Positions 1 through 7,657 are shown, counted from the stretch's first letter. The stretch: DNA of 26,058 nt from Bermanella sp034112345 (GCA_034112345.1 JAWUVN010000049.1:1-26058); one strand, 5' to 3'. Program-made: numbers and translations. The notes: generated by a model from the letters alone, not told the origin.

Positions 1-246
1 GGCTTTACTGGCAATAGGAAAGTCAGTGATTTCAATGGGATTGTTTTTTGTGCCTGGTTCAAACATGGCATGAAAGCAACGGTCGTCTTCGTGCCAGATG
101 CGAAATTCAGCTCTTTGGCGAAAGTTTAAAGGCTCGCTTGCATAAACATCAATCACTGGGATAGACAGCGGAGCAAATTGCTCTTCAATGCGTTGCTGTT
201 TTTCAGCCAATAAGGCGTCATATTGATCAACCTGAACGTCATGCAT
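1..246 (-). CDS. trmA: tRNA (uracil-5-)-methyltransferase TrmA, N-terminal part (runs off the left edge)
   Basis: The minus strand reads an open frame from ATG at 246 to the window edge (82 codons, no stop). It starts MHDVQVDQYDALLAEK and contains RQRAEFRIWHEDDRCFHAMF, which closely resembles the N-terminal region of E. coli TrmA (there RMRAEFRIWHDGDD). TrmA methylates U54 of tRNA to ribothymidine using S-adenosylmethionine. Only the N-terminal RNA-contacting part is visible; the SAM-binding motifs and catalytic Cys lie outside. A weak AGGAT precedes the ATG. The gene is divergent from tesB and has its own sigma-70-like promoter (separate entry). Identity is by recognition, not a database search, but the match is distinctive. 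Confidence 0.88.
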   Translation of the reverse strand, partial: MHDVQVDQYDALLAEKQQRIEEQFAPLSIPVIDVYASEPLNFRQRAEFRIWHEDDRCFHAMFEPGTKNNPIEITDFPIASKA

Positions 247-280
247 TGAAATCTATCCTATAAATATATAAGGGGCGCGC

Positions 281-309
281 ATTATAGGGAATGGTGGCTA
301 GGTAGGCAA
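281..309 (-). promoter_or_regulatory. sigma-70 promoter of trmA with G+C-rich discriminator
   Basis: On the minus strand a perfect -10 TATAAT (286-281) lies 17 bases downstream of TTGCCT (309-304; 4 of 6 bases of the -35 consensus). The bases after the -10 are GCGCGCCCC, a G+C-rich discriminator of the type associated with stringent control of stable RNA promoters. In E. coli trmA is known to be growth-rate and stringently regulated, so this fits. The transcription start would be near 274. Confidence 0.65.
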
Positions 310-442
310 AGGCTGTGACTGTCCAATCGGTAGGAAGCACAAACTATCCATGCTATTTAGTACATTTATACCTAGAATAATTGCTCGAGATTAAAACATC
401 TGTTTGAATGCAGGCCAAATGCGACAATATTAAGGCGATTTT

Positions 443-1330
443 ATGGATCAAGTTACACAATCGTTAATCGAATTATTAAACGTAGAGCTTTTACACCGTG
501 GCCCTCAAACGTATTTATACCGTGGCCAGTGTGAAGACCTAGGGTTCAAGAACCTATTTGGTGGTCAGATACTCGGCCAATCATTAAACGCAGCCATGCA
601 GGCCGCGCCAGAAGGGTTCTTGCCTCACTCTATGCACGCTTACTTTCTGTTACCAGGTAAATCCTGTGGTCATGTGGATTATAAAGTAGAGATATTAAGG
701 CAGGGGCGCAGTTTTGCGTCTTTACGCGTAGATGCCATTCAAGAAGGTAAAATCATACTGACGCAAAATACGAGCTTACAAATGCCTGAAGACGGGTTAG
801 AGCATCAAATCCCTATGCCTGATGTAAAAGGCCCAGATGGTTTAATGAGTCAGCTTGAAATCACGCGTAAATTTAAAGATATGATTCCAGAAGGAATCCG
901 TGACAAGTTCACTGAAGACAAGCCATTAGAAACTCGACCAATAGATCCTATTAATGTCTTTATGCCGGATAAATGCGCCCCAGAAAAAGACACTTGGTTT
1001 AAGCCTGTCGGTGATTGGACTGATCAGCCGGTGGCGTTGCAATATGCACTGTTAGCGTATAGTTCTGATTTTCATTTACTGAGTACGTCATTGAATCCTC
1101 ACGGTCTTTCGTTTGCCAGTAAGGGCATGCAAATGGCCAGTTTGGATCATGCTATTTGGTTTCATCATAAGCCTCGTTTAGATGATTGGATGCTGTACAA
1201 CATGCAAAGCCCTGTATCCAGTGGTGGCCGAGGTTTGAATTTTGGTCATATTTACCATCACGACGGACAGCTAATGATGAGCGTTGCTCAAGAAGGCCTA
1301 ATTCGTGTAAGAGCAGGGAAGAAGTCGTAA
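443..1330 (+). CDS. tesB: acyl-CoA thioesterase II (TesB)
   Basis: This 295-aa protein has the double-hotdog TesB architecture and length (E. coli 286 aa). TesB hydrolyses medium- and long-chain acyl-CoA to free fatty acid and CoA in the cytoplasm. Family landmarks are visible: YRGQCEDLG near residue 26, FGGQILGQSL at 39-48, HSMHAYFLLPG at 62-72, DHAIWFH at 235-241. The catalytic Asp, Thr/Ser and Gln of TesB correspond to D209, S233 (Thr in E. coli) and Q283 in AQEGLIR. The ATG at 443 follows TAAGGCG with about six bases of spacing. The stop is one base before the next thioesterase, so the two are probably translationally coupled. Confidence 0.93.
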   Translation: MDQVTQSLIELLNVELLHRGPQTYLYRGQCEDLGFKNLFGGQILGQSLNAAMQAAPEGFLPHSMHAYFLLPGKSCGHVDYKVEILRQGRSFASLRVDAIQEGKIILTQNTSLQMPEDGLEHQIPMPDVKGPDGLMSQLEITRKFKDMIPEGIRDKFTEDKPLETRPIDPINVFMPDKCAPEKDTWFKPVGDWTDQPVALQYALLAYSSDFHLLSTSLNPHGLSFASKGMQMASLDHAIWFHHKPRLDDWMLYNMQSPVSSGGRGLNFGHIYHHDGQLMMSVAQEGLIRVRAGKKS

Positions 1331-1331
1331 T

Positions 1332-1874
1332 ATGAATTTATACCTGCGATTAATTCGTATTTTATTACGTCAGTTTTGGGCAAAAGGTTTAGATAACCCA
1401 CTTAATCGACGCTTTATTTTTTTTAGAGTTTGGCCCCATGATTGTGATTTCAATCTGCATTTGACCAACTCTCGGTATTTGGCGTTTTTAGATCTATGTC
1501 GAATGGATTTAATGATGGGCTTGGGCATGGCCCGAAAGATCATGCAAAACAAGTGGAAGTTTGTGGTTAATGCGCAAGAAATTACCTACATCAAAGAAAT
1601 GCCACCACTGACACGTTTTAGAATCAGTACTCAGATTCTAGGCTGGGACGAAAAGTACTTTTATGTGGAGCATCGCATATCAACAAAAGGCAAGTTGCAC
1701 GCCATTGCTCATATTCGCATTGCTGCCCTAAAAGGTAATAAAGTTGTCAGTATGGAAGAAGTATTTAATATATCCGGTTTTACCGGAATTGAATCAAAGG
1801 TGCCTGAAGCTGTGGATATTTGGAAGCAATTACTAGAACATAAAAAATGGGTTAACAAGGCTCATAAATCTTGA
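1332..1874 (+). CDS. single-hotdog (4HBT-type) acyl-CoA thioesterase-like protein
   Basis: The protein is 180 aa. It contains VWPHDCDFNLHLTNSRYLAFLDLCRM (about residues 33-58), the hotdog signature in which an Asp after the H-x-x-D-x-N stretch starts the long helix, as in FadM/YbgC and eukaryotic THEM6-like thioesterases. The rest fits one hotdog fold, with a basic, hydrophobic N-terminus. It starts one base after the tesB stop, and its ribosome site (GGGAAG) lies inside tesB, so it is probably co-translated. The substrate cannot be read from sequence; acyl-CoA is inferred from family and neighbour. A 26-base hairpin directly follows the stop. Confidence 0.8.
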   Translation: MNLYLRLIRILLRQFWAKGLDNPLNRRFIFFRVWPHDCDFNLHLTNSRYLAFLDLCRMDLMMGLGMARKIMQNKWKFVVNAQEITYIKEMPPLTRFRISTQILGWDEKYFYVEHRISTKGKLHAIAHIRIAALKGNKVVSMEEVFNISGFTGIESKVPEAVDIWKQLLEHKKWVNKAHKS

Positions 1875-1877
1875 TTC

Positions 1878-1903
1878 GTTGGCCTACCATTAGGTGGGTC
1901 AAC
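1878..1903. terminator. hairpin between convergent genes (possible bidirectional terminator)
   Basis: GTTGGCCTACC (1878-1888) can pair with GGTGGGTCAAC (1893-1903) across an ATTA loop: 11 pairs with two G-U wobbles on the plus strand. It fills the 35-base gap between the stops of the thioesterase (1874) and the convergent small gene (1910). Neither side has a clear U tract, so classic intrinsic termination is uncertain. Confidence 0.5.
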
Positions 1904-1909
1904 AGAGCA

Positions 1910-2179
1910 TCAGTTTTGTAAGAATATATTTCGTTCTGCTTTTTTCTTTGCCGATTCTTCTGCTTCTTTATACTCGTAATAGGTTTCAGGACTTTTACGA
2001 GCTTCAAAAAACGTTTCAGTATTTTTCATGGATTGTTCACTGTTTAAATGCATGTAAACACCTAATCCCACCAATACAGAAATAATTATTAGTATTACTA
2101 GCAGTGACTTTCGCTGCTTTCTAGCCTCAGTAATAGCCTTGCTTGATTGAGATTTTTTTTCTTTAACATCGTGGCTCAT
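1910..2179 (-). CDS. small single-pass membrane protein, function unknown
   Basis: The minus strand encodes an 89-aa protein. It has a charged N-terminus (MSHDVKEKKSQSSK, then EARKQRK), one hydrophobic segment SLLVILIIISVLVGLGVYM at about residues 25-43, and a charged C-terminal tail rich in Glu and Lys. Positive residues before the segment predict a cytoplasmic N-terminus. A weak GGAT lies about eight bases before the ATG. I do not recognise a family. The competing plus-strand frame at 1894-2085 lacks such organisation, and the hairpin between the two convergent stops supports a real gene here. Confidence 0.6.
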   Translation of the reverse strand: MSHDVKEKKSQSSKAITEARKQRKSLLVILIIISVLVGLGVYMHLNSEQSMKNTETFFEARKSPETYYEYKEAEESAKKKAERNIFLQN

Positions 2180-2770
2180 TGGTCTAATCCATTTTTATTA
2201 CATTCAATATCGGATAGATTTACTGGCAAAATGCGACTCAGGCTAAATGAAAGCATGCATTTGACTCAAGCATTAAATCCGATCTAATCAGATGATTGAA
2301 TGGTTATAAAAGTTAGAGGCGTAATAATCCTATATATTTAGATTAGCAGATAGAATATGACTTGTTGAGCCGGAGAGGACCAAAGTAAAAATAGGCACGC
2401 AGAGTTAACCTGTCTGCAGGCCTGAGTGTAAGGAGGGGAGCATGGTTAAGCAAATTTTGAGCGATTAATATTTAATGGCTCGATCAAACATGTATTAGCT
2501 GGTAGGGATTTATTGGATACCGCGAGGGTGATCTATAAACAGCCTATTTATCAGCTTGGCCGTACTTCAATGAACGACACTTAATTTCAGAGCTCGTATC
2601 CATTATGCTCCCCTTGCTCACCGGCGTATCATCAGATGAACCATAGGTTCCGATATGATGGCCTGTAGTGAGGGAATGATACGATTCTGACTACAATTTA
2701 ACCATAGTTAAGCATACTGACATTTTCAATGCTGCTAAGCTTATAAAAGATCAAAGTTGGATACTGAAAT
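2180..2770. other. 591-base intergenic region before the 7TMR sensor gene
   Basis: No convincing gene of normal size is visible on either strand. It holds a near-perfect Shine-Dalgarno (AAGGAGGGG, 2430-2438) followed by an 8-codon ORF (2442-2468). A 10-base inverted repeat links AGGGGAGCAT at 2434-2443 to ATGCTCCCCT at 2605-2614. A second 8-base inverted repeat pairs CGTATCAT (2625-2632) with ATGATACG (2676-2683). I looked for a c-di-GMP-I riboswitch consensus and did not find it. The region may be a structured 5' leader of the sensor gene. Confidence 0.4.
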
Positions 2771-5095
2771 TTGAAATACCTTTTAATTCTTTTAATGCTG
2801 TGTTTTTCCCATATTGGGCTTGCAAAAGATTATTCTTTGCCGGGCATTGAAATATCGCCTTTGTACTCCTGGGTAGAACCAGATGGCAAGCAGCGTTCTG
2901 TCTCTCAAGCTCTAGAAGAGGCCGATTGGGCAGAGGTCAGCGGTGAGTTAAATCTGGGCTATGACTTCCAGTCTGCGTGGTTTATGCAGAATATAAACGT
3001 GTATAAAAAAGAAGACTGGATATTCCAAGTACCGTATCCGTTGTTGGATTATTTAGATCTGTACCTATATAAAGGTGACGAACTTATTACAGTAGTAAAC
3101 ACGGGTGATGCCGTGCCGTTCTCTCAAAAGTCGCTTCGAGTCCATGATTTTATTTTAAATTTGTCAGCAAGTGAGTCTGGTAATTATCGCCTTGTTGGGC
3201 GCATAGAAACTCAGGGCACGTTGATGATGCCTATAAAATGGCAAACAGAAAAAGATTACGCAGAAAGCCTAGCCGTAAGCCAGATGATATATGGCATATA
3301 TTATGGCGTGCTGATGATAATGGCCTTGTATCACCTATTCATCTATTTTGTGATTCGCGAGCGAGGTTACTTATTTTACGTGATCAGTGTAAGTGCCTTT
3401 ATTTTGTTGCAGCTATCCTTTGATGGTCGAGGCTTTTCATGGTTGTGGCCTGAATCCCCAATTCTGAATAAGTACAGCTTTCCATTTTCGTATGCCTTAT
3501 ATCAGCTGGCTATTTTTACTTTTATTGTTGAGTTTTTAAAACTCAAAGAAAGCAGCCCTAACTTATACCGATATTTTTCAGCATTAAGATTATTCGTGCT
3601 GGCGCTCATTCCGTTAATCTTTATTTTGCCCTACAGCAGTATTGTGCCAGTTGTAGTGCTTGTAGGCGTAACCGGTTTTATATCGGGGTTGCTCACAAGC
3701 GCTTATCTTTGGATAAAAGGCTTTACCTCTGCCCGGTATTTTACCTGTGCCTGGGCGCTATTTTTAGCGGGTATTATTTTATTAAACTTTAGAGGTTTGG
3801 GTGTTGGTGAAACCAATATCCTAAGCCAGTATGGTTATGTGCTTGGTTCTATTTTAGAAGTGTTATTTTTGGCCTTTTCATTGGCTGACCGAATTAATAC
3901 GGTTAACCGTGAAAAAAGAAAAACAGAGCGGGCATTAATCAAAAGCCAAAATGAACATGTGCTGGCACTTCAGCGTTATCAAAACTTGTACGAAACATCC
4001 CCTGTTGGTAATTTTCAGGCAGATAAAAAATATCAACTAATTAGCATTAATGATGCGTGCGGGCGTTTATTTGGTTTTGAGGAACCCGAAGAAATGCTTG
4101 CAGAAGTGAAAGATATCAGAAATTACTTAGAGTCCGATTTTAATGATTTTCAAAATATGATACGAGAAGCTCGAAATACAGGGGCTGTCTACAATCAAGA
4201 AATTCATATTAAGGACCATAAAGATCGAGAGCGTTGGTTAAGCATCAGTATGCGATTTAATAGCGACGACGGTATTGAGATTTTTGAAGGTTCTGTTCAA
4301 GAAGTGACCGAGCGTAAAAATTCAGAAAAACTGCGCATTGAACTCGACCGTGAAAGAATGCATATCATGGAGCAATTCTCCATAGGCATAGCAAAAGAGA
4401 TCAATACCCCGCTGGGCAGTAATGTAGCCACAACAGCATTCATTCGTGAAAGTTTAGATGATGTTTATCAGCTGCAACAAGATGGTACGGCAGAAATTCA
4501 AGACTATGAGAAATTTGTAAAACTGGCACGACAGTCTTTGGGGTTGTTAGAAAGTAATCAAAAACGTATTACAAAAGTAGTTAAGCGGTTCCGTGAAGTG
4601 AGTGCTCAACATTTAGGCTTGAAAGAAAGCCATTTCATATTGGCCGATGTGATTAATGAAGCAATAGAGAATAAACGTTGGAAAATGGCCGGTTGGCGAG
4701 TAGATATGATCTGTTCAACAGATATCCGTTTGCATAGTTATTCGAAGGCGATATCGGTGATTATTTCACAACTGATCGAAAACGCATTAATACACAGCTT
4801 GGCCGATAAAGATCAGTCCCCAAAAATATGGATTCGTGCAGATAAAAACACCCAGGATGAACTAACCATTACGTTTAGCGATAATGGCCAGGGCATTAAA
4901 AAAGAAATGGCTAAAAACTTATGTCAGCCATTTTTCACCACAAAGCGCGGACCAGAAGGCCATATTGGATTAGGTTTGTATATGGTTTACAACTTGGTTA
5001 CACGGTCTTTAAATGGACGTATTTTGTTTCCAATCACAGGCAGTGGGTTTTCAGTGCAGTTCAAAATTCCTCTAGACGTTGCAGATCATCATTAA
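2771..5095 (+). CDS. 7TMR-DISM sensor histidine kinase-like protein with Lys in place of the phospho-acceptor His
   Basis: The 774-aa protein has these parts in order: signal peptide (MKYLLILLMLCFSHIGLA); extracellular 7TMR-DISMED2-type domain (about 25-160); seven membrane segments (about 172-375); coiled coil; PAS domain (about 400-515); and histidine-kinase core (about 520-774). The ATP-binding lid and boxes look intact: N-box QLIENALIHS with N671, DNGQGI at 704-709, FFTTK, then GLGLYMV. The H-box reads GIAKEINTPLG, where family members have GIAHEINTPLG, so the phospho-acceptor is K542 (codon AAA, 4394-4396). It is probably not a conventional autokinase. The start is TTG, chosen because it gives a complete signal peptide; the next ATG (2795) would cut into it. 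No response regulator is adjacent. Ligand unknown; the DISMED2 class is thought to bind carbohydrate-like ligands. Confidence 0.85.
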   Translation: MKYLLILLMLCFSHIGLAKDYSLPGIEISPLYSWVEPDGKQRSVSQALEEADWAEVSGELNLGYDFQSAWFMQNINVYKKEDWIFQVPYPLLDYLDLYLYKGDELITVVNTGDAVPFSQKSLRVHDFILNLSASESGNYRLVGRIETQGTLMMPIKWQTEKDYAESLAVSQMIYGIYYGVLMIMALYHLFIYFVIRERGYLFYVISVSAFILLQLSFDGRGFSWLWPESPILNKYSFPFSYALYQLAIFTFIVEFLKLKESSPNLYRYFSALRLFVLALIPLIFILPYSSIVPVVVLVGVTGFISGLLTSAYLWIKGFTSARYFTCAWALFLAGIILLNFRGLGVGETNILSQYGYVLGSILEVLFLAFSLADRINTVNREKRKTERALIKSQNEHVLALQRYQNLYETSPVGNFQADKKYQLISINDACGRLFGFEEPEEMLAEVKDIRNYLESDFNDFQNMIREARNTGAVYNQEIHIKDHKDRERWLSISMRFNSDDGIEIFEGSVQEVTERKNSEKLRIELDRERMHIMEQFSIGIAKEINTPLGSNVATTAFIRESLDDVYQLQQDGTAEIQDYEKFVKLARQSLGLLESNQKRITKVVKRFREVSAQHLGLKESHFILADVINEAIENKRWKMAGWRVDMICSTDIRLHSYSKAISVIISQLIENALIHSLADKDQSPKIWIRADKNTQDELTITFSDNGQGIKKEMAKNLCQPFFTTKRGPEGHIGLGLYMVYNLVTRSLNGRILFPITGSGFSVQFKIPLDVADHH

Positions 5096-5142
5096 ATTAA
5101 CTGTTTAAAGTTTACATTACCTAAAATGGCCAGATAGAAAAT

Positions 5143-5166
5143 TGACCCCTATTTCAATAGGGGTCA
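5143..5166. repeat. perfect 11-base palindrome after the sensor gene
   Basis: TGACCCCTATT (5143-5153) is the exact reverse complement of AATAGGGGTCA (5156-5166), with only TC between. It lies 48 bases after the stop of the sensor gene and 33 bases before the cytochrome start. There is no U tract on the plus strand, so it could be an operator for the downstream pair or a poor terminator for the upstream gene. Confidence 0.7.
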
Positions 5167-5198
5167 CTATTAACAATAATAAAATACAGGCTCGAACC

Positions 5199-5561
5199 AT
5201 GATTATTCGTACATATATTGCCCAGTTAACCCTGATACTTACAGTGCTTTTACTAGCTGCTTGCGATTCGGGGTTTTCACCAGAACAAAAAATTAAGACA
5301 GCTAGATCCTTAATGCCTGTTGACCCCGTTGTGGCTGAAATTTATCAACGCACGTGTCGTAACTGCCACACAGTAGAAGCCACCGGAGCACCTCTAACAG
5401 GTGATAAGTCTGCCTGGGCAGATCTTATAGGCCAATCAAGCAAGGCCCAGTTAGTTGAAAACGTGATTAACGGAAAGGGCGGCATGCCACCATTTGGGTT
5501 GTGCATGGAATGCGGTATAGATGAAATCTCAGCCTTAATTGATTTTATGGCTCAGCAATAA
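5199..5561 (+). CDS. cytochrome c5-family lipoprotein
   Basis: From ATG 5199 the product is 120 aa: a lipoprotein signal with lipobox LAAC (C22), one haem-binding CRNCH (53-57), GGMPP with M96 as likely sixth haem ligand, and CMEC (C102, C105), the Cys pair typical of cytochrome c5/c555-type domains. It should be a periplasm-facing, membrane-anchored electron carrier. The frame opens further upstream at a TTG (5142), but that start lies in the palindrome and would put about 19 residues ahead of the signal peptide; CAGG at 5187-5190 suits ATG 5199. The next gene, 57 bases on, encodes a Tat-exported FAD oxidase, for which this may be the electron acceptor. Confidence 0.87.
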   Translation: MIIRTYIAQLTLILTVLLLAACDSGFSPEQKIKTARSLMPVDPVVAEIYQRTCRNCHTVEATGAPLTGDKSAWADLIGQSSKAQLVENVINGKGGMPPFGLCMECGIDEISALIDFMAQQ

Positions 5562-5618
5562 GCTTAATATTATTGTGCTACCTATAAATTATAAAAATAA
5601 CAGAAAGGGAATCACATT

Positions 5619-6986
5619 ATGATTTCACGTCGATCATTACTGAATAACCTTATGACTGCTGCTGCGGGTTTGGCGGTTTCACCTAGTTTTGTATTTTCTG
5701 CTGATTATAAAAAAAATCGTATACCTTGGAAAAATTGGTCCGGTTCACAAGTTTGTTACCCTGAATTTAGGAAAGCACCCGCGACAGTTGAAGAAGTACA
5801 GTCTCTTATTATTAATGCAAAAGGCAAGGTACGCCCCGTAGGGGCCGGTCATAGTTTTATGCCTTTAGTGCCAACTGACGATACTATTTTATCTCTGTCT
5901 CGTTTAAGTGGTGTGATCAGTCATGACGCTGAAAAAAATCACGCCACAATTTGGGCGGGTACACGTTTAGGCGATATTGGTGATCCTTTGGCGGCTAGGG
6001 GGCAGGCGCTGTTAAATATGCCTGACATCGATGAGCAGACGTTAGCGGGTGCATTGGGTACAGCAACTCACGGTACCGGACAAAATATAGGCTGTATGTC
6101 GAGCTTTGTAGAAGGAATTGAATTAATAACTGCAAGTGGCGATATTCTAGAGTGTAACCGGACTAAGAACCCTGATGTATTTGATGCAGCCCGAGTTAAT
6201 CTAGGTGCGCTTGGGGTAGTCACAAAGGTAACTATGCAAAATGCTCCTAAGTATCGTCTGAAGCGTGAAACCACTTGGATGCCCATTGAAGAAATTTTAG
6301 AGAACAGTGAATCGCTGGCCAACAATAATCGTAATTATGAGTTTTATTATATTCCATTTACTGGAATGGGATTTACAGATATTCAAAATATCACTCAAGA
6401 ACCCGTATCTGAGACGGATAAAATTGATCAAAATGACGGTGCTGAAGACTTAAAGCTAGCACGAGACATGCTTAGCTGGAGCCCTAAACTGCGAGAGTTT
6501 GTATTGGGCACCTATATGAAAACTATTTCAAAAGAAACGACCGTAGCAAACTCATGGCAGAACTACGCCAGTGAACGCAATGTACGCTTTAATGAAATGG
6601 AATATCATTTACCACGTGAGAACATGGTAAAGGCATTTAAAGAAATCAAAGCCGTGGTAGAGAAAAATTTTCCGGAAGTATTTTTTCCATTTGAGGTGCG
6701 ATACATTCAAGGGGATGACATTTGGTTAAGCCCATTTTATGGGCGCGACACCTGTTCAATAGCCGTTCACCGTTTTTTTGAAGAAGACTATAAACCGTTA
6801 TTCTCAGCCGTAGAGCCAATACTAACAAAATATAACGGTCGTCCGCACTGGGGGAAAATCAATACAATGCCTGTCGAACAGTTCAAGCCGCATTATGCTA
6901 AATGGAATGACTTTGAACAGGTGCGCAGGCAGTTAGACCCTAAAGGTAAATTCTTAAACCAATATTTGAAAACTTTATTTGTTTAA
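5619..6986 (+). CDS. Tat-exported FAD-linked aldonolactone oxidase/dehydrogenase (ALO family)
   Basis: The 455-aa protein begins MISRRSLLNN followed by a hydrophobic stretch to about residue 28, a twin-arginine signal. The PCMH-type FAD domain follows, with VRPVGAGHSF (71-80; H78 at the position where this family attaches FAD covalently), AGTRLGDI, and GALGTATHGTG. The C-terminal D-arabinono-1,4-lactone oxidase domain carries HWGK at 410-413. Family members oxidise sugar lactones or alditols to an ascorbate-like product, reducing O2 or cytochrome c. AGAAAGGGA precedes the ATG. Folded, FAD-loaded export and an upstream cytochrome c lipoprotein suggest a periplasmic dehydrogenase feeding the respiratory chain. 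The exact sugar substrate is unknown. Confidence 0.88.
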   Translation: MISRRSLLNNLMTAAAGLAVSPSFVFSADYKKNRIPWKNWSGSQVCYPEFRKAPATVEEVQSLIINAKGKVRPVGAGHSFMPLVPTDDTILSLSRLSGVISHDAEKNHATIWAGTRLGDIGDPLAARGQALLNMPDIDEQTLAGALGTATHGTGQNIGCMSSFVEGIELITASGDILECNRTKNPDVFDAARVNLGALGVVTKVTMQNAPKYRLKRETTWMPIEEILENSESLANNNRNYEFYYIPFTGMGFTDIQNITQEPVSETDKIDQNDGAEDLKLARDMLSWSPKLREFVLGTYMKTISKETTVANSWQNYASERNVRFNEMEYHLPRENMVKAFKEIKAVVEKNFPEVFFPFEVRYIQGDDIWLSPFYGRDTCSIAVHRFFEEDYKPLFSAVEPILTKYNGRPHWGKINTMPVEQFKPHYAKWNDFEQVRRQLDPKGKFLNQYLKTLFV

Positions 6987-7015
6987 GCTGGATTGTCTTT
7001 GGGTTTACTGTTTTT

Positions 7016-7044
7016 CACCCGCACGTTTAATAATGATGCGGGTG
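7016..7044 (+). terminator. possible terminator hairpin after the oxidase gene
   Basis: CACCCGCA (7016-7023) pairs perfectly with TGCGGGTG (7037-7044) over a 13-base loop, 30 bases after the oxidase stop. The following GTTTCGGTT is only weakly T-rich, so rho-independent termination is possible but not certain. Confidence 0.4.
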
Positions 7045-7594
7045 GTTTCGGTTAATATACGCAAACCTTTTACTCTTTTGATTGAAAAATTCGCAGGTAA
7101 ATTTAGCGGGCAGTCTAAAAATTACAGCGATAAAAAAATAATGAATATTATTCCGCCGAAAAACAACATTACTACTCAAATATAATCTAATTAAAAAAAC
7201 AGATATCGGTAAAATCTCTTTTACAGATTCATTTAAAGCTTCTTTCATGAGCTTACTATCTAATAAAAATCTAAGCCTTAGCGATGTCCTATCAACAATG
7301 ATTGAATAATTAAGTTGAGATAAGATTAACGCCTACTTCATTAGTCAAATCGCCAAAAATGAATAGCAATGTATAGGGGAGAAGGTTCTTTGGTAAGGGT
7401 ATAAGCGAGCAATCCAGTAACTACCAGGCCCCCATTATGGTGAGCGGCAATGCTAAGGCATACATGAATACAATGGATACGTGATACTCAGTATGTTCAT
7501 CCCAGATAGCACTATTTAAAATGAGTGGTTATTTGTTGTTTATATTAGACATATTTGTCCAACTCTGATTTCGCATATGAAAAGAGGAAGAACA

Positions 7595-7611
7595 TGGCCA
7601 CCTTTTTGCAA
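7595..7611 (+). promoter_or_regulatory. sigma-54 promoter of flhA
   Basis: TGGCCACCTTTTTGCAA has GG at 7596-7597 and GC at 7608-7609, exactly ten bases apart, matching the sigma-54 pattern TGGCAC-N5-TTGCW closely. Transcription would start near 7621, about 37 bases before flhA. In polar-flagellate gammaproteobacteria flhA is a sigma-54/FleQ (FlrA)-class gene, so position and class agree. Confidence 0.8.
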
Positions 7612-7657
7612 TATCGGCTCTAGTGTCAAATAAACAATAAGAAGTAGAAGTAAAACC

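Larger units (their letters stand above)
6987..7657. other. 671-base intergenic region between the oxidase and flhA
   Basis: This A+T-rich stretch has no gene I can support. It contains a hairpin at 7016-7044, a 38-codon open stretch on the minus strand ending at 7005 that reads like a protein C-terminus (discussed in the findings), short plus-strand frames without start signals, and near the right end the sigma-54 promoter of flhA. It separates non-motility genes from the flagellar block and could hold remnants of a lost gene. Confidence 0.4.

Noticed and set aside
1894..2085. Plus-strand 63-codon ORF with hydrophobic start
   Set aside because: It overlaps the better organised minus-strand membrane protein; its hydrophobicity is the antisense of that region, and it has no good ribosome site.
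2380..2450. c-di-GMP riboswitch before the 7TMR gene
   Set aside because: GGCACGCAGAG has a faint likeness to the GEMM motif, but the paired GACGCAAAGCC-type half and the stems are missing.
4802..4809. GCCGATAA inside the 7TMR gene as a sigma-28 -10
   Set aside because: No TAAAG-like -35 lies 11 bases before it, and no gene starts downstream in a sensible position.
5142..5198. Upstream TTG start for the cytochrome gene
   Set aside because: It lies inside the 24-base palindrome and would put 19 residues before an evident lipoprotein signal.
7143..7309. Plus-strand open stretch ending MSLLSNKNLSLSDVLSTMIE
   Set aside because: No start codon with ribosome site for most of its length; only 20 codons follow its ATG, in A+T-rich DNA.
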